64,000 nucleotides of DNA, from assembly GCF_014698115.1 (NCBI RefSeq), contig NZ_JACJSJ010000026.1, positions 1 to 64,000 of the forward strand, given 5' to 3'. Positions within the stretch are counted from its first letter, which is position 1. The number at the start of each line of letters is the position of its first letter. The stretch comes from Nostoc sp. FACHB-973 (GTDB taxonomy: Bacteria > Cyanobacteriota > Cyanobacteriia > Cyanobacteriales > Nostocaceae). The position numbers and the translations under genes were made by a program. Below are positions 1-8,618 of the stretch, piece by piece. A model generated the notes under the pieces. That model saw only the letters and a program-made list of their open reading frames with translations, was not told the DNA's origin and did no database searches.

Positions 1-23
1 TAAGCCCAACACTGTCAATATCT

Positions 24-66
24 TAACTCCTAACTCCTAACTCCTAACTCCTAACTCCTAACTCCC
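24..66. repeat. Heptanucleotide tandem repeat (CTCCTAA)n
   Basis: About six tandem copies of CTCCTAA. This is the short tandemly repeated class known from heterocystous cyanobacteria. Similar arrays with other heptamers occur at 11654, 21481, 31404, 44126 and 59551. Confidence 0.9.
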
Positions 67-187
67 CCTGCTCCCTGGTATGTCAGCCGATAATGCCCAC
101 CGTGCTTAAATCGCTATACTATCTGTGGGAGGCTGTTTATTTAAGCAGCCAGTTTCCATAGTTGTATTTTTTATAGCTTGCTGCACT

Positions 188-1066
188 ATGTCCTTCTTCA
201 AAACCCCCCTGATTGGTTTAAAAGCTGATTCATTTCGCCATCCATTAGACCTAGAATCTACTAATGCCCTCAAGCAGATACCAGGCATCGATATGTTGGT
301 GCGAAATTGGCTAGGCCCAATGGCAGAGCAGGTTTTTTATGTGGAAAATATTGCCTCAAGCATTCTGGTGGGTGAAAAACAACTGCCTGATTTACACCAG
401 CTGTTGTTAGAAGCCTGCAAAATCTTGGATATCGAGCCTCCCCAGTTGTACGTCCGACAGCATCCGGCTCCCAACGCTTACACCTTTGCTGTGCGGGGTA
501 AGCAGCCTTTTATTGTCCTGCACACATCCTTAATTGATATCCTCACACCAGAGGAAATCCAAGCGGTAATTGCCCACGAGTTGGGACATCTCAAGTGTGA
601 CCATAGCGTTTACTTGACGCCTGTGAATTTATTAATATTAGCTGCGGCAATTGTCCCCAATGTCGGAGGCTTCATTGCCCAAGCGATACAAGCACAACTT
701 TTGGAATGGGTACGCTGTGCTGAGTTTACCTGCGATCGCGCCGCATTGCTAGCAACTCAAGACCCTAAAGTTGTGATGTCCGTGTTGATGAAACTAGCTG
801 GTGGTTCTCCCACCTTAGCGCCGCAACTAAACCTCGATGCTTTTGTTGCCCAAGCTCGTGCTTATGATGATATCAGCAAGACCGAACTCGGTGAAATGGT
901 CAAAGCTGCCCGCACAGCCCAATTAACCCATCCAGTACCAGTATTGCGGGCGCGAGAAATTGACCGTTGGGCAAGCAGCACGGAATATCAATCTTTAATT
1001 CAAGGTCACGGACTTAAGCCTACCAATAATGAAATTGCACTCAAAGGCGGCTGGCGAAACTGGTAA
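188..1066 (+). CDS. M48 family zinc metalloprotease, membrane-associated
   Basis: Zinc endopeptidase of the Ste24/HtpX-like M48 family, probably acting on membrane or periplasmic proteins. Counting from the ATG at 188, the zinc and catalytic motif HELGH is at residues 130-134, and the likely third zinc ligand lies in the EFTCDRAALL segment about 50 residues later. A hydrophobic stretch at about residues 143-170 suggests one membrane hairpin. An ATG at 125 is also open, but the 21 extra residues are hydrophobic and Cys-rich; the downstream start MSFFKTPLIGLKADSFRHP gives the N-terminus usual in cyanobacterial homologues as I recall them. It stands alone. The true substrate is unknown. Confidence 0.9.
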   Translation: MSFFKTPLIGLKADSFRHPLDLESTNALKQIPGIDMLVRNWLGPMAEQVFYVENIASSILVGEKQLPDLHQLLLEACKILDIEPPQLYVRQHPAPNAYTFAVRGKQPFIVLHTSLIDILTPEEIQAVIAHELGHLKCDHSVYLTPVNLLILAAAIVPNVGGFIAQAIQAQLLEWVRCAEFTCDRAALLATQDPKVVMSVLMKLAGGSPTLAPQLNLDAFVAQARAYDDISKTELGEMVKAARTAQLTHPVPVLRAREIDRWASSTEYQSLIQGHGLKPTNNEIALKGGWRNW

Positions 1067-1172
1067 ATATACTTAAATTACAACCACTTTCTTGGGGTGG
1101 GAGATTTTCATCGGCCAGCGCATAGTCAGTTTATGTGTGAAATAGTGCGTGCATTTTCCTGTAAATAAGAGT

Positions 1173-1218
1173 AGAACCCCAGCAAGGGCGATGCTGCGAT
1201 CGCTTTTCCTGGGGTTCT
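1173..1218. terminator. Hairpin downstream of the M48 gene
   Basis: Perfect 10-bp inverted repeat AGAACCCCAG / CTGGGGTTCT with a 26-nt loop. No T-run follows, so a terminator role is uncertain; it could equally be a dispersed repeat. Confidence 0.4.
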
Positions 1219-1295
1219 CAAGATCATCTGTAGGCGATCGCTAAAATTCACTCGCTGAATAAGGGTCTACGCACTTTTGATGCTTTAGATTAAGC

Positions 1296-1308
1296 TACTA
1301 TATTAGTA
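1296..1308. promoter_or_regulatory. Small palindrome upstream of the antitoxin gene, possible operator
   Basis: TACTA-TAT-TAGTA lies about 30 bases before the ribbon-helix-helix gene at 1339, and ACTACTAATGGTAG follows it. Proteins of this fold usually bind such inverted repeats in their own promoters, so this is a plausible autoregulatory site. The assignment is inferred only from position and symmetry. Confidence 0.3.
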
Positions 1309-1338
1309 TGAGTTATTTTTACTACTAATGGTAGGAAT

Positions 1339-1554
1339 ATGAACGTCGAAAAACTATCTATTTCCTTGCCACCATCTTTAGTGGAGTTTATCGAAAATTA
1401 TAAGCTAAATAAAGGATGCAAATCTCGTTCTCAAGTGATTGAAGAAGCATTGGAATTACTGCGAAACCGAGAACTAGAAGAAGCTTACCGACAAGCATCT
1501 ACTGAAGTTGACAGCGATTGGGATCTGACACTAGCAGATGGTTTAACAAATTGA
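1339..1554 (+). CDS. Ribbon-helix-helix (CopG/MetJ-type) antitoxin-like protein without an adjacent toxin
   Basis: A 71-residue protein. The N-terminal strand EKLSISLPPSLVEFIE and the two helices around SRSQVIEEALELL form a ribbon-helix-helix DNA-binding domain. The acidic C-terminus (DSDWDLTLADGL) is the type of tail that wraps a MazF/PemK-like toxin. A TA antitoxin is therefore likely, acting as autorepressor and toxin neutraliser. The next 260 bases contain no MazF, RelE or PIN gene in any frame, so the partner has been lost, lies elsewhere, or the protein is now a stand-alone regulator. Confidence 0.75.
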   Translation: MNVEKLSISLPPSLVEFIENYKLNKGCKSRSQVIEEALELLRNRELEEAYRQASTEVDSDWDLTLADGLTN

Positions 1555-1675
1555 AATTGCATTTAGGATTAAGTTGAGTTGGACTGTAGGTTAGCAATTG
1601 GGCGATCGCACTTGCTGTGTCTGTTGACTCACCGAAGAACCGTCTACTTTTAAACCAATTCGCAATTCGCAATTA

Positions 1676-1742
1676 CGTTTTGTGTTAGCGAAGCGTTAGC
1701 GAGTCTGCGAGCGTCCGGGGATTTAGACCCCGACACAAAACG
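1676..1742. repeat. Small inverted-repeat element
   Basis: Ten-bp inverted ends CGTTTTGTGT / ACACAAAACG enclose an inner hairpin GGGGATTTAGACCCC. It lies in the spacer before the Rpn-like gene and probably is a non-autonomous dispersed repeat. Confidence 0.55.
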
Positions 1743-1814
1743 CGCTGCCCTTCAAAGGCTAGGACTTAAACCCCAAAGTTCGGTAAAATACTGCTACAGG
1801 CCAAAAATCAGCTA

Positions 1815-2780
1815 ATGACCAGGTTTCCCTACGACCAGTTCGCAAAAGACTATCTTAAAGAATTGTTACAACCACTAGGTGAAGTGGAAACAAGTCGGAA
1901 AGTTCCGGCACAAATCCGAGAGATCGATGTTTATTTTATACCTTCACCCCAATCAAGCGATAGGATAGAATTAGGGTTGTTAGGCAAATTTGCGGCGGAA
2001 CCTGCTTTAATTGAACCATTTAGAAATGCGGCTACAATTGCAGAAATTCGCAGTTGCATGAATAAGTTATTTGATATCTTTGCTGAAGTAAAGCGCCAAA
2101 CTAAAGCTGATAAAAACCGGATTCTAGAATCAGAATTACCACGTTTGTGGATTTTGTCACCTACGGCTTCTGAATCTATCTTGAATGGTTTTAGAACTAG
2201 CCCAGATGAAGATAACTGGGGAGTAGGAGTACATTTTCTCGGTGATTATTTGAGAACAGCGATCGTAGCTATTCACCAATTACCCTCGACAGAAGAAACA
2301 TTATGGTTGAGAATTCTAGGTAAAGGCAGAGTCCAGCAACAAGCCATAGATGAACTAGAAGCACTTCCCCAAGAAAATCCCTTGCGTTCCAAAGCAATAG
2401 ATTTATTATTGAGTTTAAAGACGACCTTAGAAGTAAATCAAAATATAGACGATGAGGATAGAAATTTAATTATGCGCTTATCACCTATTTACGAGCAAAA
2501 ATTAGCGGAAGCTAAACAAGAAGGAATTCAAGAAGGAATTCAAGAAGGAATTCAAGAAGGAATTCAAGAAGGAATTCAAGAAGGAATTCAAGAAGGAATT
2601 CGAGCAGAACGTCGCAATGTTATAGAGAATTTTTTGCGAGTTAGGTTTGGTTCTTTAGATGCAGAACTAAGAAAAATTGTTGAACCTTTATTGGCATTAT
2701 CGCCAGAAGAATTTACTCCTTTATTGCTGCAAGTATCCAGGGAAGAGTTATTAAATAGGTTCCTGAGGGATTTATCATAA
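1815..2780 (+). CDS. Rpn/PD-(D/E)XK-like protein with DUF4351 C-terminus
   Basis: A 321-residue member of the large cyanobacterial family often annotated as Rpn transposase/nuclease-like or DUF4351. The N-terminal half (MTRFPYDQFAKDYLKELLQPLG...REIDVYFIP) looks like a PD-(D/E)XK nuclease fold with the conserved EIDVYF strand. The C-terminal RRNVIENFLRVRFGSLDAELRKIVEPL segment matches DUF4351. Between them are seven copies of the tetrapeptide QEGI, probably a helical linker. These genes are numerous and recombination-prone in Nostoc; their cellular role is not settled. No partner gene is next to it. Confidence 0.75.
   Translation: MTRFPYDQFAKDYLKELLQPLGEVETSRKVPAQIREIDVYFIPSPQSSDRIELGLLGKFAAEPALIEPFRNAATIAEIRSCMNKLFDIFAEVKRQTKADKNRILESELPRLWILSPTASESILNGFRTSPDEDNWGVGVHFLGDYLRTAIVAIHQLPSTEETLWLRILGKGRVQQQAIDELEALPQENPLRSKAIDLLLSLKTTLEVNQNIDDEDRNLIMRLSPIYEQKLAEAKQEGIQEGIQEGIQEGIQEGIQEGIQEGIRAERRNVIENFLRVRFGSLDAELRKIVEPLLALSPEEFTPLLLQVSREELLNRFLRDLS
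2518..2600 (+). repeat. 12-nt tandem repeat inside the Rpn-like gene
   Basis: Seven near-identical 12-nt units (CAAGAAGGAATT) encode QEGI repeats. The unit length keeps the frame, so copy number can vary without inactivating the gene. Confidence 0.95.
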
Positions 2781-2829
2781 CTTTGGTGGGATTAAAAAAC
2801 ATCCCATTGCTTAACCCAAGGTCGCTACC

Positions 2830-3951
2830 ATGACAGTTGTACCTCACGACGATCGCTTTCAACCCATTAACCTGTTTGAGTACGAAAAACTCGCTAAACA
2901 GTATCTATCCCAAATGACCCTTGATTACTACAGTAGTGGTGCTTGGGACGAAATCACCTTGCGAGACAATCGTAGTGCCTTTGAGCGAATCAAGTTACGA
3001 CCTCGGATATTAGTCGATGTTAGCGATCGCCATCTCAATACCTCCATTTTAGGACAACCCCTGCAATTACCTTTCTTGATTGCACCGATGGCTTTTCAAT
3101 GTCTGGCTCATCCCGATGGAGAAGTCGCCACCGCCTTAGCTGCCGCATCAGCTGGTGTGGGCATGGTATTAAGTACAATGGCAACAAAGAGCATTGAAGA
3201 AGTAGCGAGTGCGTGTGAGCAATTTCCAAATTCCCTACGCTGGTTCCAGCTTTACATCCACAAAGACCGAGAATTGACTCGTGCTTTGGTAGAAAAAGCC
3301 TATAAAGCAGGTTACAAAGCACTTTGTCTCACCGTAGATGCACCAGTTCTCGGACAGCGGGAAAAAGATAGACGTAATGAGTTTGCTTTACCCCTAGATT
3401 TACATCTAGCGAATCTTGCAGCTATCTCAGGGCTAGATATTTCCCATGAAAAAGGCGAATCTGGGTTGTTTACCTATTTTGCCCAACAGCTAAACCCAGC
3501 AGTTACTTGGAGGGACTTGGAATGGTTGCAGTCTATATCTCCACTACCCTTAGTTCTCAAAGGAATTTTACGCTCAGATGATGCACTGCGGGCTGTAGAA
3601 TATGGAGCCAAAGCAATTATTGTTTCTAATCATGGAGGCAGACAACTCGATGGTGCGATCGCTTCTTTAGATGCTTTAGCCGAAATTGTACCAGTAGTCA
3701 ATGGTAGGGTAGAAGTACTCTTGGATGGAGGTATCCGTAGGGGCACAGATATTCTCAAAGCCCTGGCATTAGGAGCAAAAGCAGTACTCATCGGACGACC
3801 CATTTTGTGGGGACTAGGAGTAGCAGGACAAGCCGGCGCATCTCATGTGATCTCACTTCTACAAGATGAGTTAAATATCGCAATGGCACTTAGCGGCTGT
3901 GCCAAGCTACAGGATATTGACGCTAGTTTATTAAAGTTTGCACAGATTTAA
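2830..3951 (+). CDS. lox: FMN-dependent L-lactate oxidase (alpha-hydroxy-acid oxidase family)
   Basis: A 373-residue TIM-barrel flavoenzyme oxidising an alpha-hydroxy acid with O2 to the keto acid and H2O2. The FMN/substrate motif SNHGGRQLDG carries the catalytic His (residue 268), and LDGGIRRGTDILKALALGAKAVLIGRP is the FMN-phosphate region. The sequence is very close to my recollection of the Nostoc sp. PCC 7120 protein shown to prefer L-lactate over glycolate: M87 and F216 match its lactate-determining Met and Phe, with Met117 in place of Leu. In nitrogen-fixing strains the enzyme has been proposed to help consume O2. It is monocistronic, and no clear Shine-Dalgarno sequence is seen before the ATG. 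Confidence 0.85.
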   Translation: MTVVPHDDRFQPINLFEYEKLAKQYLSQMTLDYYSSGAWDEITLRDNRSAFERIKLRPRILVDVSDRHLNTSILGQPLQLPFLIAPMAFQCLAHPDGEVATALAAASAGVGMVLSTMATKSIEEVASACEQFPNSLRWFQLYIHKDRELTRALVEKAYKAGYKALCLTVDAPVLGQREKDRRNEFALPLDLHLANLAAISGLDISHEKGESGLFTYFAQQLNPAVTWRDLEWLQSISPLPLVLKGILRSDDALRAVEYGAKAIIVSNHGGRQLDGAIASLDALAEIVPVVNGRVEVLLDGGIRRGTDILKALALGAKAVLIGRPILWGLGVAGQAGASHVISLLQDELNIAMALSGCAKLQDIDASLLKFAQI

Positions 3952-4018
3952 GCGATGAATTTTTAGATTTGTTGTTGCAAAACTGCGAAATAGAGTATAA
4001 TGGGAAAGTTGAATAAAT

Positions 4019-4102
4019 GGGCGGGTGGCGAAACTGGTAGACGCACCACACTCAAAATGTGGCGACCTTGCGGTCATAGGAGTTCGATTCTCCTCCTGCC
4101 CA
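4019..4102 (+). tRNA. tRNA-Leu(CAA)
   Basis: A cloverleaf can be folded by eye: acceptor GGGCGGG / CCTGCCC with discriminator A, D-arm GCG...CGC, anticodon stem CCACA/TGTGG with loop CTCAAAA (anticodon CAA), a long variable arm (GCGACCTTGCGGTCAT) as expected for a class II tRNA, and T-arm AGGAG-TTCGATT-CTCCT. The 3' CCA is not encoded. Confidence 0.97.
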
Positions 4103-4316
4103 CTACCAAAAAATATCATATATTTTTGTACTCATAGATGTTCCCCGTCTGGAGAAACTCTTGTGGTTAAAAAGAATCAAGAAATTACTTGTAATTTTGT
4201 GTTATAGTGTGTAGTATAAAGATAACACTTGATTTGCACAAGAATTTAGTATTGGCGATCGCAGATACTCATAGTATCTAGAGAGTAACTATCCAGTAGC
4301 ACAGAGGTCAAAGATT

Positions 4317-4550
4317 ATGCGACTAAAAAGATGGGAATCTCCCCGTAAAGAAGGTAGGAATGATAAAGGTAGGGGGGGTTCTGCGAGGAAGCGGCAACTC
4401 AAAAAGCAAAGGCAAATGTTACGGCAAAGACTTAAGGAAGGTAACAAACCAGAGGATAATAAAAATAACAGAGCAGGGGAAGATAATTTTATCTTCCCCT
4501 TTTTTTATGGCTTTTCCGTTCAGCAAAAAAGAAAGATTATGAATTTTTAA
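4317..4550 (+). CDS. Hypothetical small, highly basic protein (or small-RNA locus)
   Basis: A 77-residue frame starts at an ATG preceded by AGAGGT at good spacing. The first 50 residues are extremely basic (KRWESPRKEGRNDKGRGG, SARKRQLKKQRQ), as in nucleic-acid-binding peptides. No family is recognised. A strong intrinsic terminator (4476-4506) lies inside the last third of the frame and no reading frame closes before it, so mRNA ending there would lack a stop codon. The transcript may therefore be a non-coding RNA of about 200-250 nt, or the terminator may be leaky. Confidence 0.4.
   Translation: MRLKRWESPRKEGRNDKGRGGSARKRQLKKQRQMLRQRLKEGNKPEDNKNNRAGEDNFIFPFFYGFSVQQKRKIMNF
4476..4506 (+). 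terminator. Strong intrinsic terminator
   Basis: Ten-bp stem GGGGAAGATA / TATCTTCCCC, ATTT loop, followed by seven T. It is a textbook rho-independent terminator reading rightward. Confidence 0.85.
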
Positions 4551-4665
4551 ACACAGACTTTGAAATTAGTCAGGATTCCTGTAAAAACCCACGTTTTAAA
4601 ATCAACTATAAAAGTACTTGACACAAACCCATGACTAGCTGCTATATTAGGTAGGGTGAAGTTGT

Positions 4666-4737
4666 TGGGGCGTAGCCAAGTGGTAAGGCAGCGGGTTTTG
4701 GTCCCGCCATCCCTAGGTTCGAATCCTAGCGCCCCAG
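4666..4737 (+). tRNA. tRNA-Gln(TTG)
   Basis: Acceptor TGGGGCG / CGCCCCA with discriminator G, D-arm GCCAAGTGGTAAGGC, anticodon stem GCGGG/CCCGC with loop TTTTGGT (anticodon TTG), T-arm CTAGG-TTCGAAT-CCTAG. The U1-A72 acceptor start is typical of glutamine tRNAs. CCA is not encoded. Confidence 0.97.
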
Positions 4738-4744
4738 TAAAGCT

Positions 4745-4772
4745 AAAGACAGGCATAAAAACCTGTCTTTTT
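4745..4772 (+). terminator. Terminator of tRNA-Gln
   Basis: Nine-bp stem AAAGACAGG / CCTGTCTTT with an 8-nt loop and a T-run, beginning 8 bases after the tRNA end. Confidence 0.8.
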
Positions 4773-4811
4773 GCATTTAAATTAGATAATTGTAAATTCA
4801 TTATTGAAAAA

Positions 4812-5291
4812 TCACTTGTCAGGCGATTTCAGAGCTTGATCCAGAACCTGCCGAGCTTGTTCTGCTTTAGTTCGTGCTTCCTGGTAACGCACATTAGCTT
4901 GAGCAAAATTTTTGAGAACTTTAAAGCCTTCCTTGAGTCGAGTAATTTCTTCTTCAGTCACTGACTCGTCAGTGAACAGAACATCAACGGCTTTACGAAT
5001 CTCTAAGGCCTCAGTTCGTGACTCTTGAACTTTCAGCTTGAGGGTGGCCAAGTTACTCAAAACCTGAACAGCTTGGGTAATGGTGTCCTCACCGTTAGCA
5101 GTATCAATACTTGCTTCTTTAACCTCAATTAGTTGTTGAGGACCAAATCCTTCTTCGAGTTCCGTGGGTAGCTTACCTGCATCCATCAGTTCCATCAACT
5201 GATCCATTGCTTTGTCACGGGCTTTGGCTGAATCTTTTCCAGAAACAGTGAGGATAATTTCTGGGCTTTGAGCGAGGGTGTACTGAACCAT
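4812..5291 (-). CDS. Conserved cyanobacterial hypothetical protein, mostly helical
   Basis: A 159-residue soluble protein with no signal peptide or membrane segment. The N-terminus (MVQYTLAQSPEIILTVSGKDSAKARDKAMDQLMELMDAGKLP) looks like a small alpha/beta unit. Residues from about 70 onward are rich in E, K, A and L and probably form long helices or a coiled coil (ARTKAEQARQVLDQAL). I do not recognise a named family. It converges with tRNA-Gln and is followed upstream by a divergent membrane-protein gene at 5454. No Shine-Dalgarno sequence is evident before its ATG. Confidence 0.75.
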   Translation of the reverse strand: MVQYTLAQSPEIILTVSGKDSAKARDKAMDQLMELMDAGKLPTELEEGFGPQQLIEVKEASIDTANGEDTITQAVQVLSNLATLKLKVQESRTEALEIRKAVDVLFTDESVTEEEITRLKEGFKVLKNFAQANVRYQEARTKAEQARQVLDQALKSPDK

Positions 5292-5453
5292 ATTTAGGCA
5301 GAAAATTTGCTGGTTAATTAAACCAAGGAAGATAATTTTAACATATTGCGTGTCAAGTTATTTGTGAGTTTATTTATGTCTTTGACAAGGCATTCAAAAT
5401 AAAACTTTATACTTAAAAAAAGAAAGAGTATATTTTCGCAGGAGGGGAGAGGA

Positions 5454-6740
5454 ATGACTCTCAATCCCACCATTATGCAAGCGGTGGAACAACTGGGTTA
5501 CCGTGTCACCGTTGGTGATGTGGCAACTCAGGCAGGATTGAATGTCGCCCAAGCTAATCTTGGCTTGTTAGCCCTAGCATCTGATGCTGGCGGACATTTA
5601 CAAGTAGCAGATTCAGGTGATATTGTTTACCTATTTCCGAAAAATTTCCGCTCAATTTTACGTAATAAATACTTCCGGTTACGATTGCAGGAATGGTGGA
5701 AAAAAGTCTGGAATGTTCTGTTTTACCTGATTCGCATTTCTTTTGGAATTTTCTTAACTGTTTCCATCGCCTTGATCAGTATTACCATCATTATTATCAT
5801 CACCGCTGCCAATTCAGACCGTGACAGTGATAATGGGCGCAGTAATTCCGGCGGTGGGTTCTTCTTTTTCCCAGATTTATTTTGGTATTTTAGCCCAGAT
5901 TATAATACCCACTACCAGGAACGGCGAGATGAAAGGCGACAACAAAGCGATTTGAATTTCTTTGAAGCTGTGTTTTCGTTTTTATTTGGGGATGGTAATC
6001 CTAACGCCAACTTAGAAGAACGTCGCTGGCAAGAAATCGCTACGGTGATTCGCAGTAACGGTGGCGCAGTGGTAGCAGAACAAATTTCTCCGTATCTCGA
6101 TGACATTGGGGAGGGATATCAAAGAGATTACGAAGATTATATGCTGCCGGTGCTGACGCGATTTAATGGACAACCATCCGTCAGTGACCAAGGGCAAATT
6201 GTATATTACTTCCCAGAGTTGCAGGTAAGTGCAGCTAAAAAGCGTCGTCATTCAATATCAGTTTACTTAGAGGAATTTCCCTGGCGTTTTAGTGCTGCAA
6301 GTTCAGGGCAAATTATGCTGAGTGCTGGCTTGGGTACCCTCAATTTTGTTGGCGCCTTAGTATTGGGAAGTTTATTGAGAGATGGTACTGTTGCTGCTCA
6401 ATTAGGCGGACTAGTGGCTTTTGTGCAAGGAATTTATTGGCTGCTGTTGGCTTATGGAGTTGGTTTTTTGGGCATACCGTTATTGCGCTATTTTTGGATT
6501 AAGTGGCGCAATCAAAAAATTGCTGCACGCAACCGCGATCGCCTCGATCGCGCTAGGCTATTAGCAAGTGCCGATAGTTCTTTGCAGCAAAAGATTGACT
6601 TTGCACATCAGTTTGCGGCAGAAAAAGTGATTGGGAATGAAGAATTGGTCTATTCGACGGAAACTGACTTAATGGAACAGGAAGTCGAACGTTCTGCACA
6701 AATTGATGCTGAATGGCAACGGCGGTTAGATGAATCTTGA
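5454..6740 (+). CDS. Membrane protein related to plant chloroplast protein At5g03900
   Basis: A 428-residue protein shared by cyanobacteria and plastids. It has two winged-helix-like repeats, residues 5-66 (VEQLGYRVTVGDVATQAGL...GDIVYLFP) and about 185-255 (ATVIRSNGGAVVAEQISPYL...GQIVYYFP), each ending in the same IVY-F-P strand. Hydrophobic segments lie at about 85-118 and 283-350, with a glycine/phenylalanine-rich loop between. The C-terminus is charged and helical. A strong AGGAGGGGAGAGGA ribosome binding site fixes the start. The plant homologue is annotated as linked to iron-sulfur cluster biosynthesis; I know of no proven function for the cyanobacterial form. Confidence 0.8.
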   Translation: MTLNPTIMQAVEQLGYRVTVGDVATQAGLNVAQANLGLLALASDAGGHLQVADSGDIVYLFPKNFRSILRNKYFRLRLQEWWKKVWNVLFYLIRISFGIFLTVSIALISITIIIIITAANSDRDSDNGRSNSGGGFFFFPDLFWYFSPDYNTHYQERRDERRQQSDLNFFEAVFSFLFGDGNPNANLEERRWQEIATVIRSNGGAVVAEQISPYLDDIGEGYQRDYEDYMLPVLTRFNGQPSVSDQGQIVYYFPELQVSAAKKRRHSISVYLEEFPWRFSAASSGQIMLSAGLGTLNFVGALVLGSLLRDGTVAAQLGGLVAFVQGIYWLLLAYGVGFLGIPLLRYFWIKWRNQKIAARNRDRLDRARLLASADSSLQQKIDFAHQFAAEKVIGNEELVYSTETDLMEQEVERSAQIDAEWQRRLDES

Positions 6741-6888
6741 CACTCCACCCGCCATAGGCAAAAGACGCGATAAATCGCGTCTCTACAAGAGGGTTTTGGG
6801 TTAAAACAAGGGGTTGAAGCCCCTTGTTGATTTTTTGTTGTGGGTGGACTAGGGGAGAAAAACTGCTGGGGTATCATATAAAACTGTC

Positions 6889-8376
6889 GTGGAGAAACTT
6901 TTCAGAGAATTTATCGGTCTGGTTCTCCAAATTCTGCAAGAATACGCCATGTCATCTTCTGCTCAAGGTATTCCTGGATTACCTGATTTAACACATCCGA
7001 TTGAGCTTGTGCAATTTGGAACTCAAGCGGTTACAGCTTCACTATTATTAGTATTTTTAGTTATAGCTTTGGGAATTGCGATCGCTCTGGTGAGTTTTTC
7101 TTTACGTCGCCACCAACCAGAAAATGTCATTTTCATTGGTGAATGGGCTGTTCGTTATTCCCAACTGTTGCGGGGATTACAACATTTAACTCTAGTATTA
7201 GTTCTCTTGGTGCCGGGATTTTTTCTCTGTTCAACTTTGAGCAATCGCTACCATCACTGGGAACAAGCAAGGGTGGCTCAAGTCGCTGAAAGTGTTGCAG
7301 GTGAAAGGCTCGAACAGTCTGCCCCCCAAGTTCGCTACTCTATTCAAGAGCCGTATTCATATACCACTCAAGTCAACGGCAAGATAGTTAAGGTCAATGA
7401 TACGCGAGAAGTTACCCGCTTCTTGACCTTGGCTGGTTCGCAAATTCAAGTCAAACTTGACCAAAGTGTAGATGTTCCAGGTCGCAGTTCAATTTATCGC
7501 GTGGAATACACTGCTGATTATAAAGTAGTTAACCAACTCAACAATATTAATAATTTTTTCTTTGAAGCATCGCCACCTAATGGCTACTCGCTACTTGCTA
7601 GCTACAAAGTAGAGCGTGATGGTGCTAGATTACAACAAACCAATCCCGGAGACTATGGTTTTCCCTTCCGTCTGCAAACAGGGGAAGCAGCCACCTTTCG
7701 AGTTACTTATCAAGCTCAAGGGGGGCCGCGCTGGGTTTATGATGCTACCGGACAGTTGCTTTCTAACTTCCGCCTCACAGCAATTGCCAACTTTGCTCCG
7801 GCTGATTTTGCCAGCGGTATTGTACCGAATGAGATAAAAGTTGATGGGCGCAGCACTCAATTTACTTGGATATTTAACGATAATGTTTCAGTCAAAAATC
7901 CATTTGGAGTGTTTACTAATACCGAACCCGTTCGTCACACTGGCATCATTCCTCGGCTGTTGTTGCTAGCACCAGCAATATTTCTGTGGTGGATATTATT
8001 GTTATATTTATCACTGCCGATGAGTTTCAAAAATATAGCGATCGCTGGTAGTATATTTTTTGCTTGTATATTGGCTTTGACCTATCTGGCTCGGTTGATA
8101 GATGCTCAATTGGCTTGGACTTTCATTTCCATCATCTTATTGTTTTTGACATGGGGATTAGGTGCTAGCCGCAGTACTTCCCTTGCTGCTATCATCTGCA
8201 CTATTGCTGGAGCAGTACTACCGATGTTTGGATTATTAGTACCGTTTAGCGGCCTCACCCTCAGCCTCGCGGGTTTCCTTTCAGCCATCTGGTTAGCAGT
8301 TCGTCACTGGTATGGCTGGTTTAGCTTGCATCCAGAAGACCAAAGATTACAGACTCAGAGAAACGGTAGAGATTAA
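6889..8376 (+). CDS. Polytopic membrane protein with a large extracytoplasmic domain, function unknown
   Basis: A 495-residue protein. Two N-terminal membrane helices (about 48-70 and 92-115) are followed by a soluble region of about 240 residues rich in beta strands, then four or five C-terminal helices beginning at IIPRLLLLAPAIFLWWILLLYL. No motif known to me is present. The start is a GTG at 6889; an ATG at 6949 (MSSSAQGIPGLPDLTHP) is an equally possible start, and neither has a strong ribosome binding site. It follows the At5g03900-like gene by 148 bases on the same strand and may be functionally linked, but a separate promoter is likely. Confidence 0.7.
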   Translation: MEKLFREFIGLVLQILQEYAMSSSAQGIPGLPDLTHPIELVQFGTQAVTASLLLVFLVIALGIAIALVSFSLRRHQPENVIFIGEWAVRYSQLLRGLQHLTLVLVLLVPGFFLCSTLSNRYHHWEQARVAQVAESVAGERLEQSAPQVRYSIQEPYSYTTQVNGKIVKVNDTREVTRFLTLAGSQIQVKLDQSVDVPGRSSIYRVEYTADYKVVNQLNNINNFFFEASPPNGYSLLASYKVERDGARLQQTNPGDYGFPFRLQTGEAATFRVTYQAQGGPRWVYDATGQLLSNFRLTAIANFAPADFASGIVPNEIKVDGRSTQFTWIFNDNVSVKNPFGVFTNTEPVRHTGIIPRLLLLAPAIFLWWILLLYLSLPMSFKNIAIAGSIFFACILALTYLARLIDAQLAWTFISIILLFLTWGLGASRSTSLAAIICTIAGAVLPMFGLLVPFSGLTLSLAGFLSAIWLAVRHWYGWFSLHPEDQRLQTQRNGRD

Positions 8377-8400
8377 CTGCTCATATCGAGTTGCATTTAA

Positions 8401-8480
8401 TGGGGGAGATGAGGGAGATGGGGGAGATGGGGGAGATGGGGGAGATGGGGGAGATGAGGGAGATGAGGGAGATGAGGGAG
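8401..8480. repeat. 9-nt minisatellite (GGGAGATGR)n
   Basis: About nine tandem units of GGGAGATGA/GGGAGATGG. The same 9-mer, often in reverse orientation as CCCTCATCC or CTCCCTCAT, occurs at 15700, 18391, 38630 and 44515. Confidence 0.95.
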
Positions 8481-8618
8481 TGTTAATTCCTCATCTTGTT
8501 TGTTTCTATTTCTGCACACAACTTAATACCATTTGCAAAAATCTTTGGAACAAATGAATCGGGTGTAGGGGCGTACAACTGTAGGTTATGATTAGCAAAG
8601 TTTTAGCCAACAGTAATT

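Noticed and set aside
4025-4207. 60-codon ORF MAKLVDAPHSKCGD...
   Set aside because: It is the translation of tRNA-Leu, a common artefact.
4656-4964. ORF across tRNA-Gln
   Set aside because: Starts inside the tRNA region and overlaps the antisense gene at 4812-5291.
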